Source: Phytopseudomonas dryadis (lineage in GTDB: Bacteria > Pseudomonadota > Gammaproteobacteria > Pseudomonadales > Pseudomonadaceae). Taken from it: 64,000 bases of DNA. How positions within the stretch are numbered: position 1 is the first letter of the stretch; the number at the start of each line of letters is the position of its first letter. Below the pieces are notes generated by a model that was not told where the DNA came from, searched no databases, and saw nothing but the letters and a program-made list of their open reading frames with translations. The DNA lies in contig NZ_QJUM01000005.1 in the NCBI RefSeq assembly GCF_004327355.1, forward strand, positions 1-64,000. The letters are read 5' to 3'. Both the position numbers and the translations under genes were made by a program. Below are positions 43,933-53,418 of this stretch, piece by piece.

Positions 43933-44454
43933 TTACTTGATGACGCCACAGGCCACGCGCGCACCGCCGCCGCCCAGCGGCTCGGGATGGTCGGCATGGT
44001 TGTCGCCACCGGCGTGCACCATCAGCGACAGGCCCTTGAGCTCGTCTACGTTCTTGATGCGGGGAGCCAGTACCGGCTGGTTGGCCTTGCCGTCGGCGGT
44101 GACCAGCAGGGCGGGCAGGTCGCCGAGGTGGCCCTCGCCCCAGGGCAGGCCGTGCTTGCCGGTGTTCTGTGGGTCCCAATGGCCGCCAGCGGCTTCGGCA
44201 GCCGAGGGCTGGCCATCCTTGGGCGCCGGATCGCAACTGGGCTTGCTGTGTACGTGGAAGCCATGCACGCCCGGCTCGAGGTCGTGCAGCTCGGGGCTGA
44301 ACACCACGCCGTAGGGGCTCTGGCTGATAACCACCTTGCCGACCGAGGCGCCCTGGCCTTCGGCGCTCACGGCGTTGAGTTCGACCGACAGGTCGGCGGC
44401 CTGCAGGCTGGCGGCGCAGCAGCCGGCCAGAGCGGCGATCATCCATCGTTTCAT
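43933..44454 (-). CDS. sodC: Periplasmic Cu/Zn superoxide dismutase
   Basis: 173 residues with a signal peptide ([20 protein letters not shown]). Metal ligands are visible: [11 protein letters not shown] (copper His pair and the disulfide Cys), [22 protein letters not shown] (zinc His and Asp), [14 protein letters not shown] (last copper His region), and the second Cys in RVACGVIK. It removes superoxide in the periplasm. It is divergent from flhA with 262 bp between and is probably unrelated in function to its neighbours. Confidence 0.95.
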   Translation of the reverse strand: MKRWMIAALAGCCAASLQAADLSVELNAVSAEGQGASVGKVVISQSPYGVVFSPELHDLEPGVHGFHVHSKPSCDPAPKDGQPSAAEAAGGHWDPQNTGKHGLPWGEGHLGDLPALLVTADGKANQPVLAPRIKNVDELKGLSLMVHAGGDNHADHPEPLGGGGARVACGVIK

Positions 44455-44642
44455 TGGTGACTCCTTGGAATAGGGGGAAAAGAGGGGCGCAGCAAGGCCC
44501 TATGGGGTGGGACTGGCTGGCGTGCGTGAGGTTCGCTGTTTTTCCTGGTCATGCTCGTCCGTCGCCACGAGCCCTGCGCGGCTGGGGGCTGCGAATGCCT
44601 GTCACGGGCGCTCGGGCGAGTAATTTCGACGCTTTGGCAAAA

Positions 44643-44660
44643 CTGGAAAGCTTTTTGCAA
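44643..44660 (+). promoter_or_regulatory. Sigma-54 promoter of flhA
   Basis: ctggaaagctttttgcaa has GG at 44645-44646 and GC at 44657-44658, ten bases apart. The start codon is 57 bp downstream. The -24 box (TGGAAAG) departs from TGGCACG, so it is the weakest of the four sigma-54 sites here. Confidence 0.68.
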
Positions 44661-44716
44661 ACACCGGCATAGCGACGTCATGGGCGTCAAAAGATTGAAT
44701 CAGCCGGGGTAACCAC

Positions 44717-46846
44717 GTGGCAGTAGACCGCTCGCAAATGATTGGCAACGTACGCAGCAACCTGTCCGGGTTGCGCGACGGCAATCTCGGTATCCCGCTG
44801 CTGCTGCTGGTCATGCTCGGCATGGTCATGCTGCCGGTTCCGCCGTTCCTGCTCGACGTGCTGTTCACCTTCAATATCGCCTTGTCGATCGTCGTCCTGC
44901 TGGTGGCGATCTATGCGTTGCGGCCGCTGGATTTCGCCGTATTCCCGACCATCCTGCTGGCGGCCACCTTGCTGCGCCTGGCGCTGAACGTGGCCTCCAC
45001 GCGGGTGGTGCTGCTGCACGGACAGGACGGCGCGGGAGCGGCCGGGCAGGTGATCAAGGCGTTCGGCGAGGTGGTGGTCGGCGGTAACTACGTCGTCGGT
45101 ATCGTGGTGTTCGCCATCCTCATCATCATCAACTTCGTGGTGGTGACCAAGGGCGCCGGACGGATTTCCGAGGTCAGTGCGCGTTTCACCCTGGATGCCA
45201 TGCCCGGCAAGCAGATGGCCATCGACGCCGACCTCAACTCCGGCCTGATCGACCAGGTGGAAGCCAAGAAGCGCCGTGTCGAGGTGGCCCAGGAAGCGGA
45301 TTTCTACGGTTCGATGGACGGTGCCAGCAAGTTCGTGCGCGGCGATGCCATCGCCGGTCTGCTGATCATGTTCGTCACCCTGCTCGGCGGCATTGGCATC
45401 GGCATGCTGCAGCACGGCCTGCCGTTCAGCGAGGCGGGGCGCATCTACTCGTTGCTGACCATCGGTGACGGTCTGGTGGCACAGATCCCGTCGCTGCTGC
45501 TGTCCACGGCGGCGGCGATCATGGTCACCCGGGTGTCCAGCTCCGAAGACATGGGCGCCCAGGTCAACCGGCAGATGTTCGCCTCGCCGCGCGCGCTGGC
45601 CGTCGCGGCGGCGATCATGATCGCCATGGGCCTGGTGCCCGGCATGCCGCATATGCCTTTCGTTGGCCTGGGCCTGATCGCCGCGGGCGCGGCGTACTGG
45701 ATCGCCAACAAGCAGCGCAAGGTCAAGGAAGTCGAGATTCAGGAGGTTCAGCGTCAGCAGGAACTGCTCCCCGCCCAGCGCGCCCAGGAAGTCAAGGAGC
45801 TGGGCTGGGATGACGTCATGCCGGTGGACATGGTCGGCCTGGAAGTCGGCTACCGCCTGATCCCGCTGGTCGACCGCAACCAGGGCGGGCAACTGCTGGC
45901 CAGGATCAAGGGCGTGCGCAAGAAGCTGTCCCAGGAAATGGGCTTTCTGATGCCGTCGGTGCATATCCGCGACAACCTGGACCTGCAGCCCAGCGCCTAC
46001 CGCCTGACGCTGATGGGCGTCAGCGTGGCCGAAGCCGAGGTATATCCGGATCGCGAACTGGCGATCAACCCGGGGCAGGTGTTCGGCACCCTCAACGGAC
46101 TCGCCGCCAAAGATCCGGCGTTCGGTCTGGAAGCGGTGTGGATCGATCCGGGCCAGCGCGATCAGGCGCAGTCGCTGGGCTACACCGTGGTGGACGCCAG
46201 TACCGTGGTGGCCACCCACCTCAACCAGATCCTGCACAAGCACGCCCACGAGTTGCTGGGGCACGAGGAAGTCCAGCAACTGATGCAAGTGCTGGCGAAA
46301 AGCTCGCCGAAACTGGCCGAAGAACTGGTGCCCGGGCTGATTTCGCTGTCGACCCTGCTCAAGGTGTTGCAGGCGCTGCTGCAGGAACAGGTGCCGGTAC
46401 GCGATATCCGCACCATCGCCGAGGCCATCGCCAACGTCGCGCCGCGGAGTCAAGATCCCGCCGCCATGGTCGCCGCGGTACGGGTGGCGCTGGCCCGCGC
46501 AATCGTGCAAAGCATCGTGGGACTAGAGCCGGAGCTGCCTGTGATCACCCTCGAGCCAAGGTTGGAACAGATATTGCTCAATAGTCTGCAGAAGGCCGGG
46601 CAAGGCTCCGAGGATGGCATCCTCCTGGAGCCTGGCATGGCCGAGAAGCTGCAACGTTCCCTGGTGGAAGCAGCGCAGCGTCAGGAAATGCTCGGCAAGC
46701 CGGTGATACTGCTGGTGGCCGGTCCGGTTCGGGGAATGCTGTCGCGATTCGCGCGGCTGGCCGTACCGAGCATGCATGTGCTGGCGTACCAGGAAATTCC
46801 GGACAACAAGCAGGTCACCATCGTTGCGACGGTGGGGCAGAACTGA
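44717..46846 (+). CDS. flhA: Flagellar export gate protein FlhA
   Basis: 709 residues from GTG 44717 (VAVDRSQMIGNV); an ATG at 44738 is a possible alternative. FlhA is the large ring of the export gate: eight membrane spans in about 25-330 and a cytoplasmic substrate-docking domain (about 360-700). Family blocks include ILLAATLLRLALNVASTRVVL and GAGRISEVSARFTLDAMPGKQMAID. The long spacing from flhB has given it its own sigma-54 promoter region, beside sodC. It is 15 bp from flhF. Confidence 0.97.
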   Translation: MAVDRSQMIGNVRSNLSGLRDGNLGIPLLLLVMLGMVMLPVPPFLLDVLFTFNIALSIVVLLVAIYALRPLDFAVFPTILLAATLLRLALNVASTRVVLLHGQDGAGAAGQVIKAFGEVVVGGNYVVGIVVFAILIIINFVVVTKGAGRISEVSARFTLDAMPGKQMAIDADLNSGLIDQVEAKKRRVEVAQEADFYGSMDGASKFVRGDAIAGLLIMFVTLLGGIGIGMLQHGLPFSEAGRIYSLLTIGDGLVAQIPSLLLSTAAAIMVTRVSSSEDMGAQVNRQMFASPRALAVAAAIMIAMGLVPGMPHMPFVGLGLIAAGAAYWIANKQRKVKEVEIQEVQRQQELLPAQRAQEVKELGWDDVMPVDMVGLEVGYRLIPLVDRNQGGQLLARIKGVRKKLSQEMGFLMPSVHIRDNLDLQPSAYRLTLMGVSVAEAEVYPDRELAINPGQVFGTLNGLAAKDPAFGLEAVWIDPGQRDQAQSLGYTVVDASTVVATHLNQILHKHAHELLGHEEVQQLMQVLAKSSPKLAEELVPGLISLSTLLKVLQALLQEQVPVRDIRTIAEAIANVAPRSQDPAAMVAAVRVALARAIVQSIVGLEPELPVITLEPRLEQILLNSLQKAGQGSEDGILLEPGMAEKLQRSLVEAAQRQEMLGKPVILLVAGPVRGMLSRFARLAVPSMHVLAYQEIPDNKQVTIVATVGQN

Positions 46847-46861
46847 TCGAGGGTACAGGCC

Positions 46862-48157
46862 ATGCAGGTCAAACGCTTTTTCGCCGCCGATATGCGCCAA
46901 GCCATGAAGCTGGTTCGCGATGAGCTGGGCGCCGACGCCTCGATCATCGGCAACCGCCGTGTGGCCGGTGGCGTGGAATTGACGGCCGCGCTCGATTATC
47001 AGCTGCCGCCGGCGCCGGCGCGCCAGCCCAATCCGGCCCTGGAAGCCGAGCTGCGCAAGACCCAGTCGCGCATCGCTTCGGCCCAGGCCGAACTGACCAC
47101 CCGCGCCCAGCTCGATGCCGGCAAGGATCGCCAACTGTTCGCCGAAGTACCGGCCGACAGCCTGGATGCCGTGCTCGAGCGCCAGCAGAAGAAACCGGCC
47201 TCGGCTTCGGTCGACCAGTCTGCCCTGGAATCCATGCGCTCCGAATTGCATGGCTTGCGTGAGCTGATCGAAATGCAGATGGGTTCCATGGCTTGGGGCC
47301 AGCTGCAGGCTCGTCGCCCACAGCAGGCTACCCTGTGGCGCCGCCTGCAGCGCATGGGCCTGCCTGCCGAACTGGCGCGCCCGCTGCTCGAGCGCGTGGC
47401 CGCCATTGCCGAGCCGCGTCAGGCCTGGCGCATGCTGCTGGCGCACCTGGCCCATTCGATCCAGACGCCCAAGCAGGAGCCGATGGAAGAGGGCGGCGTG
47501 ATCGCCCTGGTCGGCCCCGCCGGCATGGGCAAGACCACCACCCTGGCCAAGCTGGCGGCGCGCTACGTGCTCAAGTACGGCGCCCAGCACATCGCCCTGG
47601 TGAGCATGGACAGCTACCGTATTGGCGCCCAGGAGCAACTCAGGACGCTCGGGCGCATTCTCGATGTGCCGGTGACCCTGGTCGATCCGGGCCAGTCCCT
47701 GACCCAGGCGCTGGCGCCTCTGGCGCGCAAGCGCGTGGTGCTGATCGACACCGCCGGCCTGCCGGCCAACGACCCGGCCCTGCGCATGCAGCTGGAAACC
47801 CTGGCCAGCCGCGGGATCAAGGCGCGTAATTACCTGGTGCTGGCCGCCACCAGCCAGAGTCAGGTGCTCAAGGCGGCCTATCACAGCTATAAACGATGCG
47901 GGCTGGCGGGCTGTATTCTGAGTAAACTGGACGAGGCCACCAGTCTGGGCGAAGTATTGGGGCTGGCTATCAGCCACCGTCTACCGGTAGCCTATCTGGC
48001 AGACGGGCCGCGGATTCCGGATGATGTGCATGTACCGCGCAGTCACCAGCTGGTCAGTCGCGCCGTGGGCCTGCAGTCCCCGGAAGAGCCGAGCGAGGAC
48101 ACGATGGCCGACATGTTTGCCGGGCTTTATCAGGACCCAGCGCGATGCGCGGGATGA
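46862..48157 (+). CDS. flhF: Flagellar SRP-like GTPase FlhF
   Basis: 431 residues. FlhF places the single polar flagellum in Pseudomonas. N-terminal B domain (MQVKRFFAADMRQAMKLVRD...), variable linker (about 60-150), then the NG GTPase: Walker A GPAGMGKTTT (218-227), DSYRIGAQEQLRTLG, DTAGL and LSKLDEATSLGEVLGL. Followed after 102 bp by fleN, its functional partner for number and place of flagella. Confidence 0.96.
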   Translation: MQVKRFFAADMRQAMKLVRDELGADASIIGNRRVAGGVELTAALDYQLPPAPARQPNPALEAELRKTQSRIASAQAELTTRAQLDAGKDRQLFAEVPADSLDAVLERQQKKPASASVDQSALESMRSELHGLRELIEMQMGSMAWGQLQARRPQQATLWRRLQRMGLPAELARPLLERVAAIAEPRQAWRMLLAHLAHSIQTPKQEPMEEGGVIALVGPAGMGKTTTLAKLAARYVLKYGAQHIALVSMDSYRIGAQEQLRTLGRILDVPVTLVDPGQSLTQALAPLARKRVVLIDTAGLPANDPALRMQLETLASRGIKARNYLVLAATSQSQVLKAAYHSYKRCGLAGCILSKLDEATSLGEVLGLAISHRLPVAYLADGPRIPDDVHVPRSHQLVSRAVGLQSPEEPSEDTMADMFAGLYQDPARCAG

Positions 48158-48259
48158 TGAGACACCCAGGTGTGGCGAAAGGCTGGCTGTGCAATGGCGC
48201 AGCGGCGCACAATCCGCCACGTGGCTCCAAGGCGAAGTTAGACAAGGTATCGAAATAAC

Positions 48260-49090
48260 ATGGGTATGCATCCCGTACAGGTGATCGCGGTGACCGGCGG
48301 CAAGGGTGGCGTCGGCAAGACCAATGTGTCGGTGAATCTGTCGCTGGCGCTGGCCGATCTCGGCCGGCGCGTCATGCTGATGGACGCCGACCTCGGTCTG
48401 GCCAACGTCGACGTGCTGCTCGGCCTGACCGCCAAGCGTACCCTGGCCGACGTCATCAGTGGCGAGTGCGACTTGCGCGATGTCGTGCTGCAGGGGCCGG
48501 GGGGTATCCGTATCGTCCCGGCCGCCTCCGGCACCCAGAGCATGGTGCAGCTCACGCCCATGCAGCACGCCGGCCTGATCCAGGCGTTCAGCGATATCAG
48601 CGACAACCTCGATGTGCTGATCGTCGACACCGCCGCCGGTATCGGCGACTCGGTGGTCAGCTTCGTGCGCGCCGCCCAGGAAGTGCTGGTGGTGGTGTGC
48701 GACGAACCGACCTCTATCACCGACGCCTACGCGCTGATCAAATTGCTCAACCGCGACCATGGCATGAACCGTTTCCGGGTTCTGGCCAATATGGCGCACA
48801 GCCCGCAGGAGGGACGCAACCTGTTTGCTAAGCTCACCAAGGTGACCGATCGTTTCCTGGACGTCGCGCTGCAGTACGTGGGTGCGGTGCCCTATGACGA
48901 GTCGGTGCGCAAGGCCGTACAGAAACAGCGTGCGGTATATGAAGCGTTTCCTCGCTCGAAGTGCGCGCTGGCGTTCAAGGCGATTGCCCAGAAGGTCGAT
49001 GCATGGCCGCTCCCGGCCAACCCGCGGGGCCATCTGGAGTTTTTCGTCGAACGCCTGGTGCAACAACCGATCGCAGACACGGCTGTATGA
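48260..49090 (+). CDS. fleN: Flagellar number regulator FleN (FlhG)
   Basis: 276 residues, MinD/ParA-type ATPase. The deviant Walker A KGGVGKT lies at 15-21, then LMDADLGLANVDVLLGL and IVDTAAGIGDSVVSF. In P. aeruginosa FleN antagonises FleQ and keeps flagellar number at one. Its TGA overlaps the ATG of fliA. Confidence 0.96.
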   Translation: MGMHPVQVIAVTGGKGGVGKTNVSVNLSLALADLGRRVMLMDADLGLANVDVLLGLTAKRTLADVISGECDLRDVVLQGPGGIRIVPAASGTQSMVQLTPMQHAGLIQAFSDISDNLDVLIVDTAAGIGDSVVSFVRAAQEVLVVVCDEPTSITDAYALIKLLNRDHGMNRFRVLANMAHSPQEGRNLFAKLTKVTDRFLDVALQYVGAVPYDESVRKAVQKQRAVYEAFPRSKCALAFKAIAQKVDAWPLPANPRGHLEFFVERLVQQPIADTAV

Positions 49091-49830
49091 CAGCAGCCTC
49101 TGGACTCCGTATGTACAGCAAGGCACAGGCACGAGATTCACAGCACCAGTTGATCGAACGCTACGCGCCGCTGGTCAAGCGTATCGCCTACCACCTGCTG
49201 GCGCGCTTGCCCGCCAATATCCAGGTGGACGATCTGATCCAGGCCGGCATGATCGGTCTGCTCGAGGCATCGAAGAAATACGACGCTGGCAAGGGCGCCA
49301 GCTTCGAGACCTTCGCCGGCATCCGCATTCGCGGCTCCATGCTCGACGAGGTGCGCAAGGGCGACTGGGCGCCACGCTCGGTGCACCGCAACAGCCGCAT
49401 GGTCAGTGACGCCATCAGAAAAATCGAGGCCAGAACCGGGCGCGACGCTAAAGATCAGGAGGTTGCGGCCGAACTCCAATTGAGTCTCGAGGATTACTAC
49501 GGCATTCTTGGCGACACTTTGGGCAGCCGCCTGTTCAGTTTCGACGATCTGTTGCAGGACGGCGAAACGGGGGGGCTGCAGGAAGACACGAGTTCCCTGC
49601 ATCACGGACCTGCGCACGAGCTGGAAGACACCCGTTTCCAGGCGGCGCTGGCCGATGCCATTACCAACCTGCCGGAGCGTGAGCGGCTGGTGTTGTCGTT
49701 GTATTACGACGAGGAGTTGAACCTCAAGGAAATCGGCGAGGTGCTGGGAGTCAGTGAGTCGCGGGTCAGCCAGTTGCATAGCCAGTGTGCCGCGCGTTTG
49801 CGTGCGCGGTTGGTGGAATGGCGCGCTTAG
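49087..49830 (+). CDS. fliA: Flagellar sigma factor FliA (sigma-28)
   Basis: 247 residues from ATG 49087, overlapping the fleN stop as ATGA and matching the P. aeruginosa start (MTAASGLRMYSK). Regions 2 (LIERYAPLVKRIAYHLLARL, DDLIQAGMIGLLEASKKYD), 3 and 4 (LPERERLVLSLYYDEELNLK, LGVSESRVSQLHSQ) are complete. FliA transcribes late flagellar and chemotaxis genes once FlgM has left the cell. Its activity is also connected to the HsbA switch at 11893. Confidence 0.97.
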   Translation: MTAASGLRMYSKAQARDSQHQLIERYAPLVKRIAYHLLARLPANIQVDDLIQAGMIGLLEASKKYDAGKGASFETFAGIRIRGSMLDEVRKGDWAPRSVHRNSRMVSDAIRKIEARTGRDAKDQEVAAELQLSLEDYYGILGDTLGSRLFSFDDLLQDGETGGLQEDTSSLHHGPAHELEDTRFQAALADAITNLPERERLVLSLYYDEELNLKEIGEVLGVSESRVSQLHSQCAARLRARLVEWRA

Positions 49831-49973
49831 GTAGTTGAAGTAGGGCGCTGGAAACAGAGTAGTGAACGCAGCAAAGCCAGGCGCAATAGTTTTGCGGCGT
49901 TCCGCCAGGCCGGTTTCGCGATTGAGAGCGCTCCAGAATGCTGAGGGCGTTTTAGGACTGTACGGAGGTCGAC

Positions 49974-50360
49974 TTGGACAAGAACATGAAAATCCTCATC
50001 GTCGATGATTTTTCGACGATGCGCCGGATCATCAAGAACCTTCTGCGCGATTTGGGATTCACCAATACCGCGGAAGCCGATGACGGCACCACGGCATTGC
50101 CGATGCTGCACAGCGGCAGCTTCGACTTTCTCGTGACCGACTGGAACATGCCGGGCATGAGTGGGATCGACCTGCTGCGTGCCGTGCGTGCGGACGAGCG
50201 CTTGAAGCATATGCCGGTGTTGATGGTGACGGCGGAAGCCAAGCGCGATCAGATCATCGAGGCCGCCCAAGCTGGCGTGAACGGTTATGTGGTCAAGCCG
50301 TTCACCGCCCAGGTGCTTAAAGAAAAGATTGAGAAGATCTTCGAGCGGGTCAACGGCTGA
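49974..50360 (+). CDS. cheY: Chemotaxis response regulator CheY
   Basis: 128 residues if started at TTG 49974, for which cggaggtcgac gives good spacing, or 124 from ATG 49986, the length known in P. aeruginosa. Phospho-acceptor Asp lies in [13 protein letters not shown]; the acidic pair in [12 protein letters not shown] and Lys in VVKPFTAQ are conserved. CheY-P binds FliM and changes rotation. 143 bp separate it from fliA; I could not find a clear sigma-28 site there. Confidence 0.96.
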   Translation: MDKNMKILIVDDFSTMRRIIKNLLRDLGFTNTAEADDGTTALPMLHSGSFDFLVTDWNMPGMSGIDLLRAVRADERLKHMPVLMVTAEAKRDQIIEAAQAGVNGYVVKPFTAQVLKEKIEKIFERVNG

Positions 50361-50379
50361 TGTCTGCCGCGAGGTTGTT

Positions 50380-51168
50380 ATGGAACATGATGATTCTGCA
50401 GGGTCCGACCTCGAGTCGACCCTGAAAACCAACGCTCGTCAGTTGGTGGATAGCCTTGAACAAGGCAATTTTGGCGAAGCGGTACAGCTGATCAACGAAC
50501 TCAACAAGGCGCGCGACCGGGGTCTCTACCACGAAGTCGGCAAGCTGACGCGCGAATTGCACAATGCCATCGTCAATTTCCAGTTGGATCCGCGGGTACC
50601 GCATGCCAAGGAAGTGTCGCAGATCGCCGATGCGACCGAGCGCCTCAACTATGTGGTGACCATGACCGAGCGTGCGGCCAACCGCACCATGGATCTGGTC
50701 GAGCAGAGCGCGCCGCTGGTCAACGACTTGAGCAGCGAGGCCGAAGAGCTGAGTGGCGAGTGGGGCCGTTTCATGCGCCGTGAAATGGGCGCCGACGGCT
50801 TTCGCGAACTGGCCAAGCGTCTCGAACTGTTCCTGGCGCGCAGCCAGCGCGACAGCAGCAAGCTGTCCGGCTACCTCAACGACATCATGCTCGCTCAGGA
50901 CTATCAGGATCTGACCGGGCAGGTGATCAAGCGGGTCACGCAACTGGTCACCGAGGTGGAAAGCAATCTGCTCAAGCTGGTGCTCATGGCCAGCCAGGTG
51001 GATCGTTTCGCCGGTATCGAGCACGACCACGAGGTGTTGCGCGCCGAGCAGAACAAACAAAAACAGCCTTCTCATGGTGAAGGTCCGCAGATTCATGCCG
51101 ATAAGCGTGATGACGTCGCATCCAGTCAGGATGATGTCGACGATTTGTTGTCCAGCTTAGGATTTTAG
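50380..51168 (+). CDS. cheZ: CheY-P phosphatase CheZ
   Basis: 262 residues from ATG 50380 after gaggttgtt. Long helical hairpin; the catalytic Gln lies in LAQDYQDLTGQVIKRV. The C-terminal peptide SQDDVDDLLSSLGF is the CheY-binding tail, joined by a hydrophilic linker (about 222-250). It removes phosphate from CheY. 19 bp after cheY and 11 bp before cheA. Confidence 0.96.
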   Translation: MEHDDSAGSDLESTLKTNARQLVDSLEQGNFGEAVQLINELNKARDRGLYHEVGKLTRELHNAIVNFQLDPRVPHAKEVSQIADATERLNYVVTMTERAANRTMDLVEQSAPLVNDLSSEAEELSGEWGRFMRREMGADGFRELAKRLELFLARSQRDSSKLSGYLNDIMLAQDYQDLTGQVIKRVTQLVTEVESNLLKLVLMASQVDRFAGIEHDHEVLRAEQNKQKQPSHGEGPQIHADKRDDVASSQDDVDDLLSSLGF

Positions 51169-51179
51169 GAGCACGTCAT

Positions 51180-53375
51180 ATGAGCTTCGGCGCCGATGAA
51201 GAAATCCTCCAGGATTTCCTGGTAGAGGCCGGCGAGATTCTCGAGCAATTGTCCGAGCAGTTGGTTGAGCTGGAAAGTCGTCCGGATGACATGAACCTGC
51301 TCAATGCGATTTTCCGGGGATTCCACACCGTCAAAGGGGGGGCAGGTTTCCTGCAACTCAATGAGCTGGTGGAGTGCTGCCACATCGCCGAGAACGTGTT
51401 CGACATTCTGCGCAAGGGCGAGCGGCGGGTCGACGCCGAACTGATGGATGTCGTGCTCGAGGCGCTGGACGCGGTCAATGGCATGTTCGCCGAGGTGCGC
51501 GAGCGGGTCGAACCGACGCCGGCCACGCCCGAACTGCTGGCCGCCCTGGCGCGTCTGGCCGAGCCGGCTTCCGCCGCACCGGCAGCGGCTCCGCCTGCAG
51601 CGCCGGTCGCGCCGGTTCAAGAGCAGGCCGCCGCAGCGCCTGCGGGCGACATCACCGACAGCGAGTTCGAGCAACTTCTCGAGGCCCTGGACGACGAGCC
51701 GGTGGCGGCTGCCGGCACTTCGGCGGACGAGATCAGCGACGACGAGTTCGAGTCGCTGCTCGACCAGTTGCATGGCAAGGGGCAGTTCGCGCCTGCGGCG
51801 CTGAGCGCCGCCGAGGCGCCGGCCAGTGCCCCGCCTGCCACTGGCGGCGACGAAATCACCGACGACGAGTTCGAGGCGCTGCTCGATCAGTTGCATGGCA
51901 AGGGGCAGTTCGCCGCCGCGCCTGCCGCAGCGGCAACACCCGCCGCCGATAGCGCGCCTGCCGCACCGGATTCCTCCAGCGATGAAATCAGCGACGATGA
52001 ATTCGAAGCGTTGCTCGATCAGTTGCATGGCAAAGGCAAGTTCGTCGAACCCACTGCGATCAAGGCGGCGGAGCCCGTAGCCAAGGCGGCACAGCCGCCA
52101 GCGGCGGCGAAGCCTGCGGCGCCGGCCAAGGCGCCGGCCGCTCCCGCGGCGAAAGCCGAGCCGGCCAAGGCCGCGCATACGCCGGCGGCGAACGCGCCGG
52201 CCAGCGAAGCGGAAACCACCGTGCGGGTCGATACCGCGCGCCTGGACGAGATCATGAACATGGTCGGCGAACTGGTGCTGGTGCGTAACCGCCTGGTACG
52301 CCTGGGCCTGAACAGTGGCGACGAGGCCATGTCCAAGGCCGTGTCCAACCTCGACGTGGTCACCGCCGATCTGCAGACCGCGGTGATGAAGACGCGCATG
52401 CAGCCGATCAAGAAGGTCTTCGGCCGCTTCCCCCGCCTGGTGCGCGACCTGGCGCGCCAGTTGAAGAAGGAAATCAACCTGGAGCTGGTCGGTGAAGAGA
52501 CCGACCTGGACAAGAACCTGGTCGAGGCCCTGGCCGATCCCCTGGTTCACCTGGTGCGCAATGCCGTCGACCACGGCGTGGAAACCCCCGAGGAGCGCGA
52601 AGCCGCCGGCAAGTCGCGTACCGGGCGCGTGGTGCTGTCCGCCGAGCAGGAAGGCGACCACATCCTGCTGATGATCACCGACGACGGCAAGGGCATGGAT
52701 GCCGACGTGCTGCGTGGCAAGGCCGTGGAGAAAGGCCTGCTGGACAAGGATGCGGCGGATCGTCTGACCGACCTGGAGTGCTACAACCTGATCTTCGCCC
52801 CGGGCTTCTCGACCAAGACCGAGATTTCCGACGTCTCCGGCCGCGGCGTCGGCATGGACGTGGTGAAAACCAAGATTTCCCAGCTCAACGGCACGGTCAA
52901 CGTCTTCTCGCAGAAGGGCCAGGGTTCGAAGATCGTCATCAAGGTGCCGCTGACCCTGGCGATCATGCCGACCCTGATGGTGATGCTGGGCAACCAGGCC
53001 TTCGCCTTCCCGCTGGTCAACGTCAACGAGATCTTCCACCTCGACCTGTCGCGCACCAACGTGGTGGACGGGCAGGAGGTGGTCATCGTCCGCGACAAGG
53101 CGCTGCCGCTGTTCTACCTCAAGCGCTGGCTGGTGCGCAAAGCCGCCCACGAAGAGCAGGGTGAAGGCCATGTGGTGATCCTGACCGTCGGCAACCAGCG
53201 TATCGGCTTCGTCGTCGACCAACTGGTCGGCCAGGAAGAAGTGGTCATCAAGCCGCTGGGCAAGATGCTGCAGGGAACCCCCGGCATGTCGGGCGCGACG
53301 ATCACCGGTGATGGCCGCATCGCCCTGATTCTCGATGTGCCGAGCATGCTCAAGCGTTACGCGCGGCGTATCTGA
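51180..53375 (+). CDS. cheA: Chemotaxis histidine kinase CheA
   Basis: 731 residues. P1 Hpt domain with His49 in [14 protein letters not shown]; a long low-complexity region (about 112-345) with four copies of a short motif (see 51648-52043) in place of a recognisable P2; P3 dimerisation (about 350-410); P4 kinase ([22 protein letters not shown]; about 415-590); P5 CheW-like (about 595-731). It phosphorylates CheY and CheB. The region between P1 and P3 probably docks partners such as ParP, encoded downstream. Confidence 0.97.
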   Translation: MSFGADEEILQDFLVEAGEILEQLSEQLVELESRPDDMNLLNAIFRGFHTVKGGAGFLQLNELVECCHIAENVFDILRKGERRVDAELMDVVLEALDAVNGMFAEVRERVEPTPATPELLAALARLAEPASAAPAAAPPAAPVAPVQEQAAAAPAGDITDSEFEQLLEALDDEPVAAAGTSADEISDDEFESLLDQLHGKGQFAPAALSAAEAPASAPPATGGDEITDDEFEALLDQLHGKGQFAAAPAAAATPAADSAPAAPDSSSDEISDDEFEALLDQLHGKGKFVEPTAIKAAEPVAKAAQPPAAAKPAAPAKAPAAPAAKAEPAKAAHTPAANAPASEAETTVRVDTARLDEIMNMVGELVLVRNRLVRLGLNSGDEAMSKAVSNLDVVTADLQTAVMKTRMQPIKKVFGRFPRLVRDLARQLKKEINLELVGEETDLDKNLVEALADPLVHLVRNAVDHGVETPEEREAAGKSRTGRVVLSAEQEGDHILLMITDDGKGMDADVLRGKAVEKGLLDKDAADRLTDLECYNLIFAPGFSTKTEISDVSGRGVGMDVVKTKISQLNGTVNVFSQKGQGSKIVIKVPLTLAIMPTLMVMLGNQAFAFPLVNVNEIFHLDLSRTNVVDGQEVVIVRDKALPLFYLKRWLVRKAAHEEQGEGHVVILTVGNQRIGFVVDQLVGQEEVVIKPLGKMLQGTPGMSGATITGDGRIALILDVPSMLKRYARRI
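51648..52043 (+). repeat. Four repeats of an [13 protein letters not shown] motif in CheA
   Basis: Residues 157-171 ([13 protein letters not shown]), 183-203 ([20 protein letters not shown]), 224-244 and 268-288 of CheA repeat one pattern, separated by 20-40 residues rich in Ala and Pro. The last three are nearly identical; the first is diverged and lacks HGKG. They look like repeated docking peptides in a flexible linker. Confidence 0.9.
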
Positions 53376-53418
53376 TCGATCGCGGCGTGGCCTCGGGCCA
53401 GGTCGTTTAGGAGTGTTT

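Noticed and set aside
49831..49973. Sigma-28 promoter before cheY
   Set aside because: No TCAAG-N12-14-GCCGATA-like pair could be found on the plus strand; a sigma-70-type or read-through start from fliA remains possible.
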